A stretch of DNA of 64,000 nt, taken from positions 744,001 through 808,000 of the forward strand of contig NZ_BGZH01000001.1 in NCBI RefSeq assembly GCF_009617755.1. The letters are read 5' to 3'. This DNA is from Marinobacter salsuginis (GTDB lineage Bacteria > Pseudomonadota > Gammaproteobacteria > Pseudomonadales > Oleiphilaceae). Position numbers and translations under genes: made by a program. The first letter of the stretch is position 1. The number at the start of each line of letters is the position of its first letter. Under the pieces are notes generated by a model. That model ran no database searches. It saw nothing but the letters and a program-made list of their open reading frames with translations, and was not told where the DNA came from. Of the stretch, positions 31,924 to 39,838 are shown one piece after another.

Positions 31924-32592
31924 TCAGGCGGACACTGGCTCGAAGGATGACGCGCGGTTTTCGTCGCCTTTTTGTTCACCTTCGCCCATGGCGGAGACTT
32001 TGCGATAGGCATCGCTTGCCTCCCTTGGAGAGGATCCGGATTCGGCAGCCAGCTCGGATTGGGCCTGAAGCATAATCTGCATGGCCTGAGCGGCAACGGC
32101 CCGATCCTGCCCGGAAGGCTCCGCCGGCGCCATGGCTGCCGCGCGGACGATTCGCATCTTTTCAATGGTTGCCTGGGGATTCCCCTGCACGGGGGAGATA
32201 TCGATGGAGACTTCGCCACCCACCGCATACTGGGCGCCGTCCGGCCCCCGCTGATAGGTAAACGACATGGCGCCGGCATACTGGCCGCCAACTGCCTGGT
32301 GAGCGGCTTCGTGGGCACGAACTTCACGGTCCCGCGCTTTCAGCTCAGTCAGTTGTTTCAGCTCTTGGTCTGTGAGCCCCTGAGGATTGTCGGCTTCCCC
32401 GCTGCGGGGCCCGGGGTCCGGATTTTCCCGCGCGGACTCGGCTTTGCCCGCAGCCTCAACAGATCTGGCTCCAGCGGTCGGCGCCTCCGGCTTTGCCGAT
32501 ACTGGGCCCGTGGCCTGGACTCGCGGAGAAACCGGGCCCTGAAACGAAGCCGCTGGTATAGGCGGAGGAACAGGAGGGAGAGAGGAAAGCAC
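31924..32592 (-). CDS. SprA-like putative metalloprotease (CJM1_0395 family)
   Basis: The N-terminal half (residues 1-75) is proline-, alanine- and glycine-rich and probably disordered. From about residue 78 an ordered domain begins (LTDQELKQLTELKARDREV), followed by RAHEAAHQAVGG. This contains the HExxH zinc-protease motif that defines the SprA-related putative metalloprotease family. No signal peptide is seen. The function of the family is not established. Translation starts at a GTG. The gene lies 22 bp after a small flagellar-rod-like gene on the same strand, so the two may be co-transcribed. Confidence 0.78.
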   Translation of the reverse strand: MLSSLPPVPPPIPAASFQGPVSPRVQATGPVSAKPEAPTAGARSVEAAGKAESARENPDPGPRSGEADNPQGLTDQELKQLTELKARDREVRAHEAAHQAVGGQYAGAMSFTYQRGPDGAQYAVGGEVSIDISPVQGNPQATIEKMRIVRAAAMAPAEPSGQDRAVAAQAMQIMLQAQSELAAESGSSPREASDAYRKVSAMGEGEQKGDENRASSFEPVSA

Positions 32593-32614
32593 GAACTCTG
32601 CGCTCTTTCAGAAA

Positions 32615-32860
32615 TCAGGCCATGATATCCAGCAGCGTTCCCAGCGTTTCGTCTGCTGTTTTAACCACCTGCGCGGACGCTTCAACACTGCGCTCATAAA
32701 TCTTGAGATCAATAATGGGCTCGACGAGGCTACCCGCACCTTCCGCGGTTCCTTGGGGACCATCAGCACCAGCACGGGCAATCTTACGGGCGGCATTTTC
32801 CATGCCGACCATGCCATCCTGAATGCCCTGAATTCCAACTGCGAGAGTGTTATTGATCAT
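32615..32860 (-). CDS. Small protein resembling the C-terminal helix of flagellar rod/hook proteins
   Basis: The 81 residues begin MINNTLAVGIQGIQDGM and end IYERSVEASAQVVKTADETL plus GTLLDIMA. Both ends recall the two helices by which flagellar rod and hook proteins (FlgB/C/E/F/G) pack in the axial structure: an N-terminal NNxxxVGxxG-like helix and a C-terminal A(x)VVKTADExLxTLLDI helix. The central globular domain of those proteins is missing. It is therefore either a minimal axial-type protein or a distant relative. The ATG at 32860 is preferred over an upstream TTG. Confidence 0.6.
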   Translation of the reverse strand: MINNTLAVGIQGIQDGMVGMENAARKIARAGADGPQGTAEGAGSLVEPIIDLKIYERSVEASAQVVKTADETLGTLLDIMA

Positions 32861-32911
32861 GACCAAGCTGCCTGGTGACCATTTATTGACTTAATTAAGC
32901 CACACATATGG

Positions 32912-33604
32912 TCAATTTTCAAACAATCCATCGATATTTAGATAGCCGGCCAGCAGTTCCGGCCGCGACTGCTCCAGCCAGGGAAGGATACCCAGGCAGG
33001 GGGCGCTCATGTGGTTCACCAGGTAATTGAGAGTGTCCTGCTCGCAGCTCATTGGCTCGGATTCTGTCCGATTGGCAACCCACCCAGCCAACCGCAGACC
33101 ATCACTTCTGATGGCTTCCGCCGTCAGCAGAGCATGGTTGATGCAGCCAAGGCGGAGTGAGACCACCAGAATAACCGGCATGGCCAGTTGGCGCGGAAAT
33201 TCCGAGTAGGTTTCCCGATCGTTGAGAGGCACTCGCCAGCCGCCAGCGCCCTCCACCAGCAGCAGGTCTGCCGGACGGATCTGCAAACCACGGCAGAACC
33301 CGACGAGGCGATCCGAAGTTATGTGACGTCCGGCCTGCTCGGCGGCAACGTGGGGGGCAATCGCCGGTTCCAGCGCCACCGGATTGATGAGCTCATAAGC
33401 CAGCGGCTCGGTAATAGCGTTCTGCAGAATCAGGGCATCTTCGTTGCGGAGACCTTCGGGCGTCCGATCACAACCAGACGCAATGGGTTTCATCGCCAGG
33501 GTGTGCTTGCCCATGATCCGGGCCGCGTGAAGAATGGCGGCGGAAACCAGGGTTTTCCCAACCCCTGTGTCGGTGCCCGTTACAAAGAAGGAGTGCTTGG
33601 CCAT
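32912..33604 (-). CDS. bioD: ATP-dependent dethiobiotin synthetase
   Basis: BioD closes the ureido ring of dethiobiotin using CO2 and ATP, the penultimate step of biotin synthesis. The P-loop is at the start (FFVTGTDTGVGKTLVSAAIL), the catalytic lysine in LAMKPIASGC, and LLVEGAGGWRVPLND is the second nucleotide signature. The length of 230 residues is standard. The ATG shares one base with the bioC stop (TAATG). It is the last gene of bioB-F-H-C-D; no bioA is present in this window. Confidence 0.96.
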   Translation of the reverse strand: MAKHSFFVTGTDTGVGKTLVSAAILHAARIMGKHTLAMKPIASGCDRTPEGLRNEDALILQNAITEPLAYELINPVALEPAIAPHVAAEQAGRHITSDRLVGFCRGLQIRPADLLLVEGAGGWRVPLNDRETYSEFPRQLAMPVILVVSLRLGCINHALLTAEAIRSDGLRLAGWVANRTESEPMSCEQDTLNYLVNHMSAPCLGILPWLEQSRPELLAGYLNIDGLFEN

Positions 33605-34446
33605 TATTGTTTCCCGGTTAACGCTTCCTGTGGTCTCTGCCAGTAAATCCAGGCAGCCTCATAACTTGCCATAATAGTGCCGTCCGGCTCTTTCGGGTAA
33701 TGCCTGCACATTTCCCGCAACCTTCCGGGCGCCGTGACAGCTCTGCGACGACCAGCGCCCCGGAAGCCCGCGCCAAGGTGGCGGAGCTCACCGGCCAGGG
33801 CCATCGGCGACTCGTAGGGCAGCCTTATTGTACGGTTCTCGATAACGGCATCCGGCAACTCGGCCCCCACCTTGGCCTGCAGGGCAAGGTGGGTCTCAAA
33901 GCGATTGACGTGCTGATGATCGGGGTCCGCGGCGTGCCAGGCCGCTTTCAGTTCTCGCAGTGTGCCATCCAGAAGCGTCGAGACCATCAGGAATCCACCG
34001 GGACGCAGAATACGCTGGCATTCCCGGAGCACTGCACGGGGGTCATCACACCATTGAATCATGAGGTTACTGAAGATCAGGTCCACGCTGTCATCAAGCA
34101 AAGGGAGGTGCTCGGCATCGCCCACAATCCAGCCGATTCCCGCAGGCGAGTTCTCACGGGCCTGCGCCAGCATACCCGGTGAGAGATCAAGCCCGGCCAG
34201 CACCCCAATGCCCTCAAGCCCAGCGAACTTGCGGGTAAACCAACCGGTGCCGCAACCCAGGTCCAGGGTGGTCGAATGAAGTTGCTCGCGCTCGACGGCC
34301 TGGAATTTTTGCAGCATGGTGTTGCCCATGAAACGCTGCAGCCGGGAGGCGCTTTCATAGGTGCCACTGGCAATGCCGAAGCCCCGGGCAATATCCGATT
34401 TGAGGGTTTCAGAAACACCGGCCGATGCGCCGACCGGCGAGTTCAT
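33604..34446 (-). CDS. bioC: Malonyl-ACP O-methyltransferase BioC
   Basis: BioC methylates malonyl-ACP so it can enter fatty-acid elongation as a disguised pimelate precursor. The SAM-binding motif is LDLGCGTGWFTRKFAG, with IVGDAEHLPLLDDSVDLIF (the acidic loop) and VLRECQRILRPGGFLMVST. The start ATG at 34446 overlaps the bioH stop (ATGA) and gives 280 residues. The position between bioH and bioD confirms the role. Confidence 0.94.
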   Translation of the reverse strand: MNSPVGASAGVSETLKSDIARGFGIASGTYESASRLQRFMGNTMLQKFQAVEREQLHSTTLDLGCGTGWFTRKFAGLEGIGVLAGLDLSPGMLAQARENSPAGIGWIVGDAEHLPLLDDSVDLIFSNLMIQWCDDPRAVLRECQRILRPGGFLMVSTLLDGTLRELKAAWHAADPDHQHVNRFETHLALQAKVGAELPDAVIENRTIRLPYESPMALAGELRHLGAGFRGAGRRRAVTAPGRLREMCRHYPKEPDGTIMASYEAAWIYWQRPQEALTGKQ

Positions 34447-35198
34447 AACGCCCATGACAGTGCCTTTTGCGAGGCAAAGAAAGACTGAATCGCAGCCCAG
34501 CAATCCGAGGCAGAGCATCCACCGGGCCAATGTGCCATGCCAGGGACAACCGCATGGCCACTTGAGGCGGGAAGTGAAAGATCTTGAGCTCTGGATCTGA
34601 CCACAATATCGTTCTCACCCATCACATGCAGAGCCGGGGTGACGAGTGAACGCCATAGTGCCCGCTGATCCCCGGCTTCCAGCCACGCGAGACTCTTGCT
34701 AAGGTGCTCGTGCGAAACCAGGGTGCCTTTTTCGAGCCAGGGCCTGAGACTTTGTCGCTCGTCTTTTTCGTTCGACGCACCGTTGATCATCAACAACAGG
34801 AAATGCAGCCAGTACCGCTGAGGGTCACGGCGAATGCCCAGGGCGAAAGCCCGGAAGTCCGCTGCCGGCATGCCATGGGGCCGGCCGTCATCGGCAACAA
34901 ACTTCGGAAACCCACCCAGCGTTACGGCGCAGGATACCGAGCCGGTTTGTCGCGCTGCGGCCTCCATCACGACCTGACTACCCAGAGACCACCCCATCCA
35001 GACGGACGGCTCCGGGTACAGCGACAAAAGTTCATCCGTGACTTGCGAGAGAGAATCGCAACGGGCGAGTAATTCATCGTCCAGCGACACCGGCACAACG
35101 TCCCCGGGCCAGTAGCCGTACAGCTTCGACAGCATCTCTGCGCGGACACCCCACCCGGCAACCACTATCAGGCGCTGACAGACGATGGCGGAACTCAT
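34443..35198 (-). CDS. bioH: Pimeloyl-ACP methyl ester esterase BioH (alpha/beta hydrolase)
   Basis: BioH removes the methyl group from pimeloyl-ACP methyl ester, ending the disguised elongation cycle. The nucleophile elbow is GWSLGSQ, followed by an aspartate in VMGENDIVVRS and the histidine in VPGMAHWPGG, completing the Ser-Asp-His triad. The protein is 251 residues from the ATG that overlaps the bioF stop by 4 bp. Other biotin esterases (BioG, BioK) occupy this slot in some species, but the elbow and length fit BioH. Confidence 0.88.
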   Translation of the reverse strand: MSSAIVCQRLIVVAGWGVRAEMLSKLYGYWPGDVVPVSLDDELLARCDSLSQVTDELLSLYPEPSVWMGWSLGSQVVMEAAARQTGSVSCAVTLGGFPKFVADDGRPHGMPAADFRAFALGIRRDPQRYWLHFLLLMINGASNEKDERQSLRPWLEKGTLVSHEHLSKSLAWLEAGDQRALWRSLVTPALHVMGENDIVVRSRAQDLSLPASSGHAVVPGMAHWPGGCSASDCWAAIQSFFASQKALSWAL

Positions 35199-36376
35199 AT
35201 CGCAACGTCCGTCTTTTGAAGCAGGTGACGGCACTCTGAAAGCCCCCCCAGCAGGCAGTCCAGATCCTCCTGGGAATGCGCGGCACTGAACGTAACCCGC
35301 AACCGCGCCTCGCCTACCGGAACCGTGGGCGGGCGAATCGCCGAAACCAGCAACCCCCGCTTCTCCAGGGCCTGGCTGAGCGCCAGCGCGCCGTAATTGT
35401 CGCCAATCATGATCGGCTGGATCGGCGTACGCGACGGCATCAATTCATACCCCATGGCAGAGGCCTCGCGACGGAAACGGGACACCAGCCCCATTACATG
35501 GTCACGACGCCCCTGATCCCGTTCAATAAGATCCAGACTCGAAATCGTTGCCATGGCAATTGCCGGCGGCATCGCCGTGGTATAGATATAGGTCCTGGCC
35601 TTCTGAACCAGATAATCCATCAGCATCGACGGACCGGCCACGAATGCACCGCTGGTGCCGACCGCCTTGCCCAGGGTGCCGATCAGCACCGGTACGTCTT
35701 CCTCCGACAACCCCAACTCCGCAACACTGCCCCGACCCTCGGGCCCCAGAACTCCAATCCCGTGGGCATCATCAACAACCAGTAACGCATCGTGGGCCCG
35801 GCAGACCTTGGCCAATTCCGCCAGCGGCGCAACATCACCGTCCATGCTGAATACACCATCGGTCACTACCAGCTTGTGCCCCGACGTCTCCGCCAGCATC
35901 GCCTCCAGCGCTGGCACATCACCATGGGCATAACGCCGAACCCGGGCCCGGCTCAGGATACAGCCGTCAATGATGGATGCGTGATTCAACCGATCCGAAA
36001 AAATCGTATCGCCCCGCCCGGCCAGCGCCGAAATAACCCCCATATTGGCCATGTAACCCGTGGAGAAAAACAGTGCTGAACTGCGCCCGGTAAACTCCGC
36101 CAGACGAAGCTCCAACCGGTGGTGGGCATCGTGATGACCACAGATCAGATGAGAAGCCGCGCCCCCGAGCCCTGTTTCAGGAAGCGCATTACGAAGGGCC
36201 TCGATATTGGCGGGGTGATTGGCAAGACCAAGGTAATCATTGCTGCAGAACGACAGCAAAGGTTTGCCGTCCGCAATCAGCGAGGGTCGCTGGGGACCCG
36301 TCACATGCCGACGTGTCCGGTACAGACCGGCCTGTTTCCGCTCTTCAAGTTCTAGGGCAAAGTCCCGCACGAGCAT
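35195..36376 (-). CDS. bioF: 8-amino-7-oxononanoate synthase
   Basis: BioF is a PLP enzyme that condenses pimeloyl-ACP with alanine. LSFCSNDYLGLANHP and GSGGASHLICGHHDAHH-like sequence (here GGAASHLICGHHDAHH) are the conserved N-terminal segments. VVDDAHGIGVLGPEGRG carries the PLP-pyridine aspartate, and the Schiff-base lysine is in GTLGKAVGTSGAF. The length of 393 residues is typical. A gap of about 114 bp separates it from bioB, without an evident terminator. Confidence 0.96.
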   Translation of the reverse strand: MLVRDFALELEERKQAGLYRTRRHVTGPQRPSLIADGKPLLSFCSNDYLGLANHPANIEALRNALPETGLGGAASHLICGHHDAHHRLELRLAEFTGRSSALFFSTGYMANMGVISALAGRGDTIFSDRLNHASIIDGCILSRARVRRYAHGDVPALEAMLAETSGHKLVVTDGVFSMDGDVAPLAELAKVCRAHDALLVVDDAHGIGVLGPEGRGSVAELGLSEEDVPVLIGTLGKAVGTSGAFVAGPSMLMDYLVQKARTYIYTTAMPPAIAMATISSLDLIERDQGRRDHVMGLVSRFRREASAMGYELMPSRTPIQPIMIGDNYGALALSQALEKRGLLVSAIRPPTVPVGEARLRVTFSAAHSQEDLDCLLGGLSECRHLLQKTDVAI

Positions 36377-36490
36377 CGCTCCAGGTTAACCGTTACGCTT
36401 CGAATCAGAGTGAGTGCCTTGAGGATACCCGAAGGCTTGGGCAGGCTGCGTGCAGGGCTGCTCCCCCGAGCTCAGCGACTCTCCTTAAGC

Positions 36491-37549
36491 TCAGGCAGAT
36501 TCCCGCGTAGCATCATAGAACATGTGACGCGTCGCCTCATACTCCACGGCTTCGGCAATCGCCTCCTCTTCCTGTTCCTCAGAAGCGCACTGCTCCCGCT
36601 GCTCAGGACGAATACCCAAACGCTTGAACAGCAGCATATCGGCATCCGCCTCCGGATTGGCGGTGGTCAGCAGTTTCTCGCCGTAGAAAATCGAGTTGGC
36701 GCCAGCCATGAAACACAGGGCCTGCATCTGCTCATTCATGTTCTCACGGCCAGCTGACAGACGAACATGAGATGCCGGCATCATGATCCGCGCCACCGCA
36801 ATAATCCGGACGAACTCGAACGGGTCCAGATCCTCGACGTTCTCCATGGGCGTGCCCTTCACTTTTACCAGCATATTAACCGGCACACTCTCGGGATGAT
36901 GAGGCAGATTTGCCAACTGGACCAGGAGACCTACCCGGTCATCCTCATCCTCACCCATGCCCATAATGCCACCGCAGCAAACTTTCATGCCGGCCTTGCG
37001 AACGTTATCGAGCGTATCCAGGCGGTCCTGATAGGTCCGCGTGGTGATGATGTGGCTATAGTATTTTTCGGACGTGTCCAGGTTGTGGTTGTAGTAATCC
37101 AGCCCGGCGTCAGCCAACTCGACCGCCTGCTCTTCTTTCAGCATACCCAGCGTCATACAGGTCTCAAGCCCGAGGGATTTGACCTGCTTCACCATATCCA
37201 GCACGTAGGGCATATCTTTTTTGGAGGGACTGCGCCAGGCGGCGCCCATGCAGAACCGGGATGCGCCCTTCTCTTTCGCGGCACGGGCCTCAGCCACCAC
37301 TTTTTCGATTTCCAGCAGCTTCTCTTTCTCGAGACCGGTGTTGTAATGACCACTCTGGGGACAGTATTTGCAATCCTCCGGGCAGGCGCCGGTCTTGATC
37401 GACAGCAGAGTACTGACCTGCACTTCATTCGGGTCAAAATGCTGCCGGTGCACACTCTGGGCGCGAAACAGAAGGTCGTTAAAGGGCAGTTCGAACAGCT
37501 CGCGGGCTTCCTGCAGTGTCCAGTCGTGGCGGAGTTCTGTAGCGGTCAT
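36491..37549 (-). CDS. bioB: Biotin synthase
   Basis: BioB is the radical-SAM enzyme that inserts sulfur into dethiobiotin. The SAM cluster motif CxxxCxxC is ACPEDCKYC (C56, C60, C63) in [20 protein letters not shown], and residues around [10 protein letters not shown] and LSAGRENM bind the second iron-sulfur cluster. The C-terminal region is slightly extended and acidic ([19 protein letters not shown]). The gene leads the bioB-F-H-C-D cluster. A strong promoter flanked by two BirA-type operators lies just upstream. Confidence 0.97.
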   Translation of the reverse strand: MTATELRHDWTLQEARELFELPFNDLLFRAQSVHRQHFDPNEVQVSTLLSIKTGACPEDCKYCPQSGHYNTGLEKEKLLEIEKVVAEARAAKEKGASRFCMGAAWRSPSKKDMPYVLDMVKQVKSLGLETCMTLGMLKEEQAVELADAGLDYYNHNLDTSEKYYSHIITTRTYQDRLDTLDNVRKAGMKVCCGGIMGMGEDEDDRVGLLVQLANLPHHPESVPVNMLVKVKGTPMENVEDLDPFEFVRIIAVARIMMPASHVRLSAGRENMNEQMQALCFMAGANSIFYGEKLLTTANPEADADMLLFKRLGIRPEQREQCASEEQEEEAIAEAVEYEATRHMFYDATRESA

Positions 37550-37558
37550 GTAAAAGTC

Positions 37559-37590
37559 CTGTTAACCTTTCCCGGTCTCTGGGTTTACGG
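37559..37590. promoter_or_regulatory. BirA-type operator 1 upstream of bioB
   Basis: The half-sites CTGTTAACC and GGTTTACGG are separated by 14 bp. Each matches 7 of 9 positions of the BirA consensus TTGTAAACC-N(14-16)-GGTTTACAA. It lies just downstream of the predicted bioB transcription start and ends at the first base before the comF ATG. Confidence 0.6.
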
Positions 37591-38334
37591 ATGAATCAGA
37601 TGATAAAGAGACTGAACTGGCTGTCAACCTTCATGGAGAAAAAGGTTAACAGCGTCAGGCACGGTGGGCTATGTGTCGCGTGCCTCTCCTCCAACGCTTT
37701 CAATGGGTTATGCCAGCCTTGTCGGGACGATTTGCCGGTTAACCGCTGGCACTGTCGCTGCTGCGCCCTGCCCCTGGCTTTTCCGTCCTCGGAGCTGCTG
37801 TGTGGCGACTGCCTGAAGCACCCGCCACCTTTCGATATGTCTTTTGTTCCCTGGCGTTACCAGTATCCGCTGGACGGCATGATTGGCCGCTACAAATACA
37901 ATGGCCAACGTAAGTTCGGTCGGCCCCTGATGTCCGATTTTGCGGACTCTCTTGAAGAAGCATTACAGGATGGCAGCATGCCGAAGCCGTTGGCGCTGAT
38001 ACCGGCACCCATGGATGCGCGACGACGGCGCCAAAGGGGATTCAATCAGGCCCAGGACATTGCAGAGACCATCGGGGGTCAGTTGAACATTCCTGTAGCT
38101 ACCGGGCTGGTGCGGCGCGTCCGGCGGGTTCGGGCACAGCGAGAGCTGAACCGGGAGGCGCGGCTGGCCAATCTTCGCGGGGTATTCGAGGTGACGTCGG
38201 TGGTGCCTGAGCGGGTAGCCATTGTGGATGATGTGGTGACGACGGGGGCGACGGTTCGGATGTTGGCTTCGGTTCTTCGGGAGGCTGGGGCTCGGGAGAT
38301 TCAGGTTTGGGCTTTGGCTCGGACGCCCGGTTAG
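37591..38334 (+). CDS. comF: ComF-family phosphoribosyltransferase-like protein
   Basis: ComF/GntX proteins combine an N-terminal zinc finger with a phosphoribosyltransferase fold and are linked to natural transformation and DNA use. Zinc knuckles are seen in CVACLSSNAFNGLCQPC and CRCCALPL...LLCGDC. The PRPP motif is VAIVDDVVTTGATVRML. The start is uncertain: the ATG at 37591 has no Shine-Dalgarno and the first 20 codons overlap the bioB promoter and a BirA-type site. The ATG at 37633 (EKKVNSVRHGGLCVAC) is an alternative. It is divergent from bioB, as in many gammaproteobacteria. Confidence 0.88.
   Translation: MNQMIKRLNWLSTFMEKKVNSVRHGGLCVACLSSNAFNGLCQPCRDDLPVNRWHCRCCALPLAFPSSELLCGDCLKHPPPFDMSFVPWRYQYPLDGMIGRYKYNGQRKFGRPLMSDFADSLEEALQDGSMPKPLALIPAPMDARRRRQRGFNQAQDIAETIGGQLNIPVATGLVRRVRRVRAQRELNREARLANLRGVFEVTSVVPERVAIVDDVVTTGATVRMLASVLREAGAREIQVWALARTPG
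37600..37627 (-). promoter_or_regulatory. bioB promoter (sigma-70 type)
   Basis: On the minus strand, TTGACA (37627-37622) and TATCAT (37605-37600) are separated by 16 bp, predicting a start near 37593 and a leader of about 45 nt. The -35 is embedded in BirA-type operator 2 and the leader begins in operator 1, so repression by biotinyl-AMP-loaded BirA is the natural reading. Confidence 0.7.
37621..37652. promoter_or_regulatory. BirA-type operator 2 overlapping the bioB -35
   Basis: The half-sites CTGTCAACC and GGTTAACAG are separated by exactly 14 bp, the same spacing as operator 1, with centres 62 bp apart (about six helical turns). The left half contains the complement of the bioB -35 hexamer. 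It lies inside the annotated 5' end of comF. Confidence 0.6.
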
Positions 38335-38360
38335 TTCTTAAGAATTCTGCTTTGGAGCAT

Positions 38361-38470
38361 GCGTTGGGCGGGGCAGCCTTCCCGGGATACGCTACGAGCA
38401 CATCCATGTGCGCTTGTTTCGGGCCATCCTTGGCCCTCTACAATCCCGGGAAGGCTACCCCGCCCAACGC
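38361..38470 (+). repeat. Intergenic palindrome family, copy 7
   Basis: The 28-bp arms 38361-38388 and 38443-38470 pair at 27 of 28 (GCGTTGGGCGGGGCAGCCTT...). The 54-nt core carries GAGCACATCCATGTGCGCTT and GGGCCATCCTTGGCCC. The one mismatch is C opposite A on this strand, as in copies 1 and 2. It lies between the convergent ends of comF and the FAD oxidoreductase gene, 26 bp after the comF stop. Confidence 0.93.
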
Positions 38471-38491
38471 CCACACTTCAGATTCAGTTGA

Positions 38492-39607
38492 TCAATCCAG
38501 CTTTGTCTGAACAAAATCCGCAATTGCTAGACAGGACGTTAGTCCTGGCGACTCGATTCCAAAGAGGTTAACCAACCCCGGCAAACCGTGATCTTCAGGT
38601 CCATCGATTCGGAAATCCGCAAAGCCGCCGTCAGGTCCCGCCAGCTTGGGGCGGATGCCGGCATAAGCGGGTTGAAGTCGGGCCGGGTCGAGCCCTGGCC
38701 ACCATTGGCGGATGCTTCTGACGAAGGTTTCCTGGCGAATTGGGTCGACGGTGTAGTCTTCCGTTTCGATCCATTCCACGTCCGGACCGAAGCGTGCCTG
38801 GCCGGCGAGGTCGAGGGTGAGATGGACTCCCAGGCCGCCCGGTTCCGGAATCGGATAGATAAGGGTTTCGAAGGGTGCTTGGCCGCTATAACTAAAATAA
38901 ACACCTCTGGCGAACCATTGCCGTGGTTTGTGTTCATCAGGCAAGCCGGCCCAGTTTTTTGCAAGCGGCACAGCAGCCAGTCCGGCGGCGTTGATGACGT
39001 TTTTCGCTTTCAGAGTCAGCGGATGGTCGCCTCCCACGTGGAGACGATGCCAGCGGTTGTCCGATTCAGCGGCCTCAACCGGTGACCGGAGAACGAGCTG
39101 GCCGCCGGCATCCTCGAGCTCGCCGAGCAGTGAGAGCATCAGTCCATGGCTGTCTATGATGCCGGTTTCCGGCGACCAGAGACCGGAGCTGGCGCGAATT
39201 TCCGGCATTTCCCATGTGATCCGGCTTGCGTCATGCAAGGTCAGCTCAACGCCATTGCGGGCCGCGGCCGCCTGAATATCCTTGAGTTTTCCATTCTGCG
39301 ATTCATCGGCTGCCACAATCCATTTGCCACACTTCCGGTGGTCGACTTTGCGGGTTTGGCAGTACTCGTAAAGCCGCTGTCGGCCTGCAACGCAAAGTTC
39401 CGCCTTCAGTGATCCTTCCGGGTAATAGATGCCGGCATGAATGACCTCACTGTTGCGAGAGGATATGCCCTCACCAAACCGGCCAGCGCTTTCCAGAACA
39501 ATCACGTCATGGCCGGCACTCGCAAGGGCGCGGGCGATAGCAAGGCCAACCACACCGGCACCGATTACCACGGTTTGTGTTTCAAGAATTTCTTTCTGCA
39601 CCCTCAC
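38492..39607 (-). CDS. FAD-dependent oxidoreductase, L-2-hydroxyglutarate oxidase-like (DAO family)
   Basis: The protein begins with a Rossmann dinucleotide motif (VVIGAGVVGLAIARALA) and a glutamate at the end of the second strand (VIVLESAGRFG). SSRNSEVIHAGIYYPEGSLK is the flavin-contacting block typical of the LhgO/L2HGDH branch of the DAO family. The length of 371 residues is close to that family. The likely reaction is FAD-linked oxidation of L-2-hydroxyglutarate or a related 2-hydroxyacid. The substrate is inferred from family resemblance only. The start is a GTG; another in-frame GTG lies two codons on. Confidence 0.82.
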   Translation of the reverse strand: MRVQKEILETQTVVIGAGVVGLAIARALASAGHDVIVLESAGRFGEGISSRNSEVIHAGIYYPEGSLKAELCVAGRQRLYEYCQTRKVDHRKCGKWIVAADESQNGKLKDIQAAAARNGVELTLHDASRITWEMPEIRASSGLWSPETGIIDSHGLMLSLLGELEDAGGQLVLRSPVEAAESDNRWHRLHVGGDHPLTLKAKNVINAAGLAAVPLAKNWAGLPDEHKPRQWFARGVYFSYSGQAPFETLIYPIPEPGGLGVHLTLDLAGQARFGPDVEWIETEDYTVDPIRQETFVRSIRQWWPGLDPARLQPAYAGIRPKLAGPDGGFADFRIDGPEDHGLPGLVNLFGIESPGLTSCLAIADFVQTKLD

Positions 39608-39674
39608 TCGCCCTCACTCAACTGCCCAGCGAAAGAGCATACCCCATTCTCAGCGCTCTCAGAAAAGTGACTTC

Positions 39675-39827
39675 ATGATGAACCATTACTCGATTGCGGA
39701 TACCGGTTATACTTGGCTCCAAATTTACGTGGATGTCTTTTTCCGCGAGGCCTTCATGGACTCGGAGCTGGATGAAAACTGGTACCATCTGCAATCCATG
39801 AAATCCAAATACGACACAAGGCTCTGA
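39675..39827 (+). CDS. Possible small protein of 50 residues, unknown
   Basis: The frame opens MMNHYSIADTGYTWLQIYVD and ends MKSKYDTRL, 11 bp before srkA. The composition is protein-like (aromatic, acidic, one clear amphipathic stretch EAFMDSELDENWYHLQ) and unlike a translated antisense frame. The Shine-Dalgarno is weak. Lying just upstream of srkA on the same strand, it may be its operon partner. I do not recognise it. Confidence 0.45.
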   Translation: MMNHYSIADTGYTWLQIYVDVFFREAFMDSELDENWYHLQSMKSKYDTRL

Positions 39828-39838
39828 AACATCCCTTT

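Noticed and set aside
36377..36490. Possible extra palindrome copy between bioF and bioB
   Set aside because: A GC-rich partial inverted repeat is present, but it has no family core and no long complementary arms.
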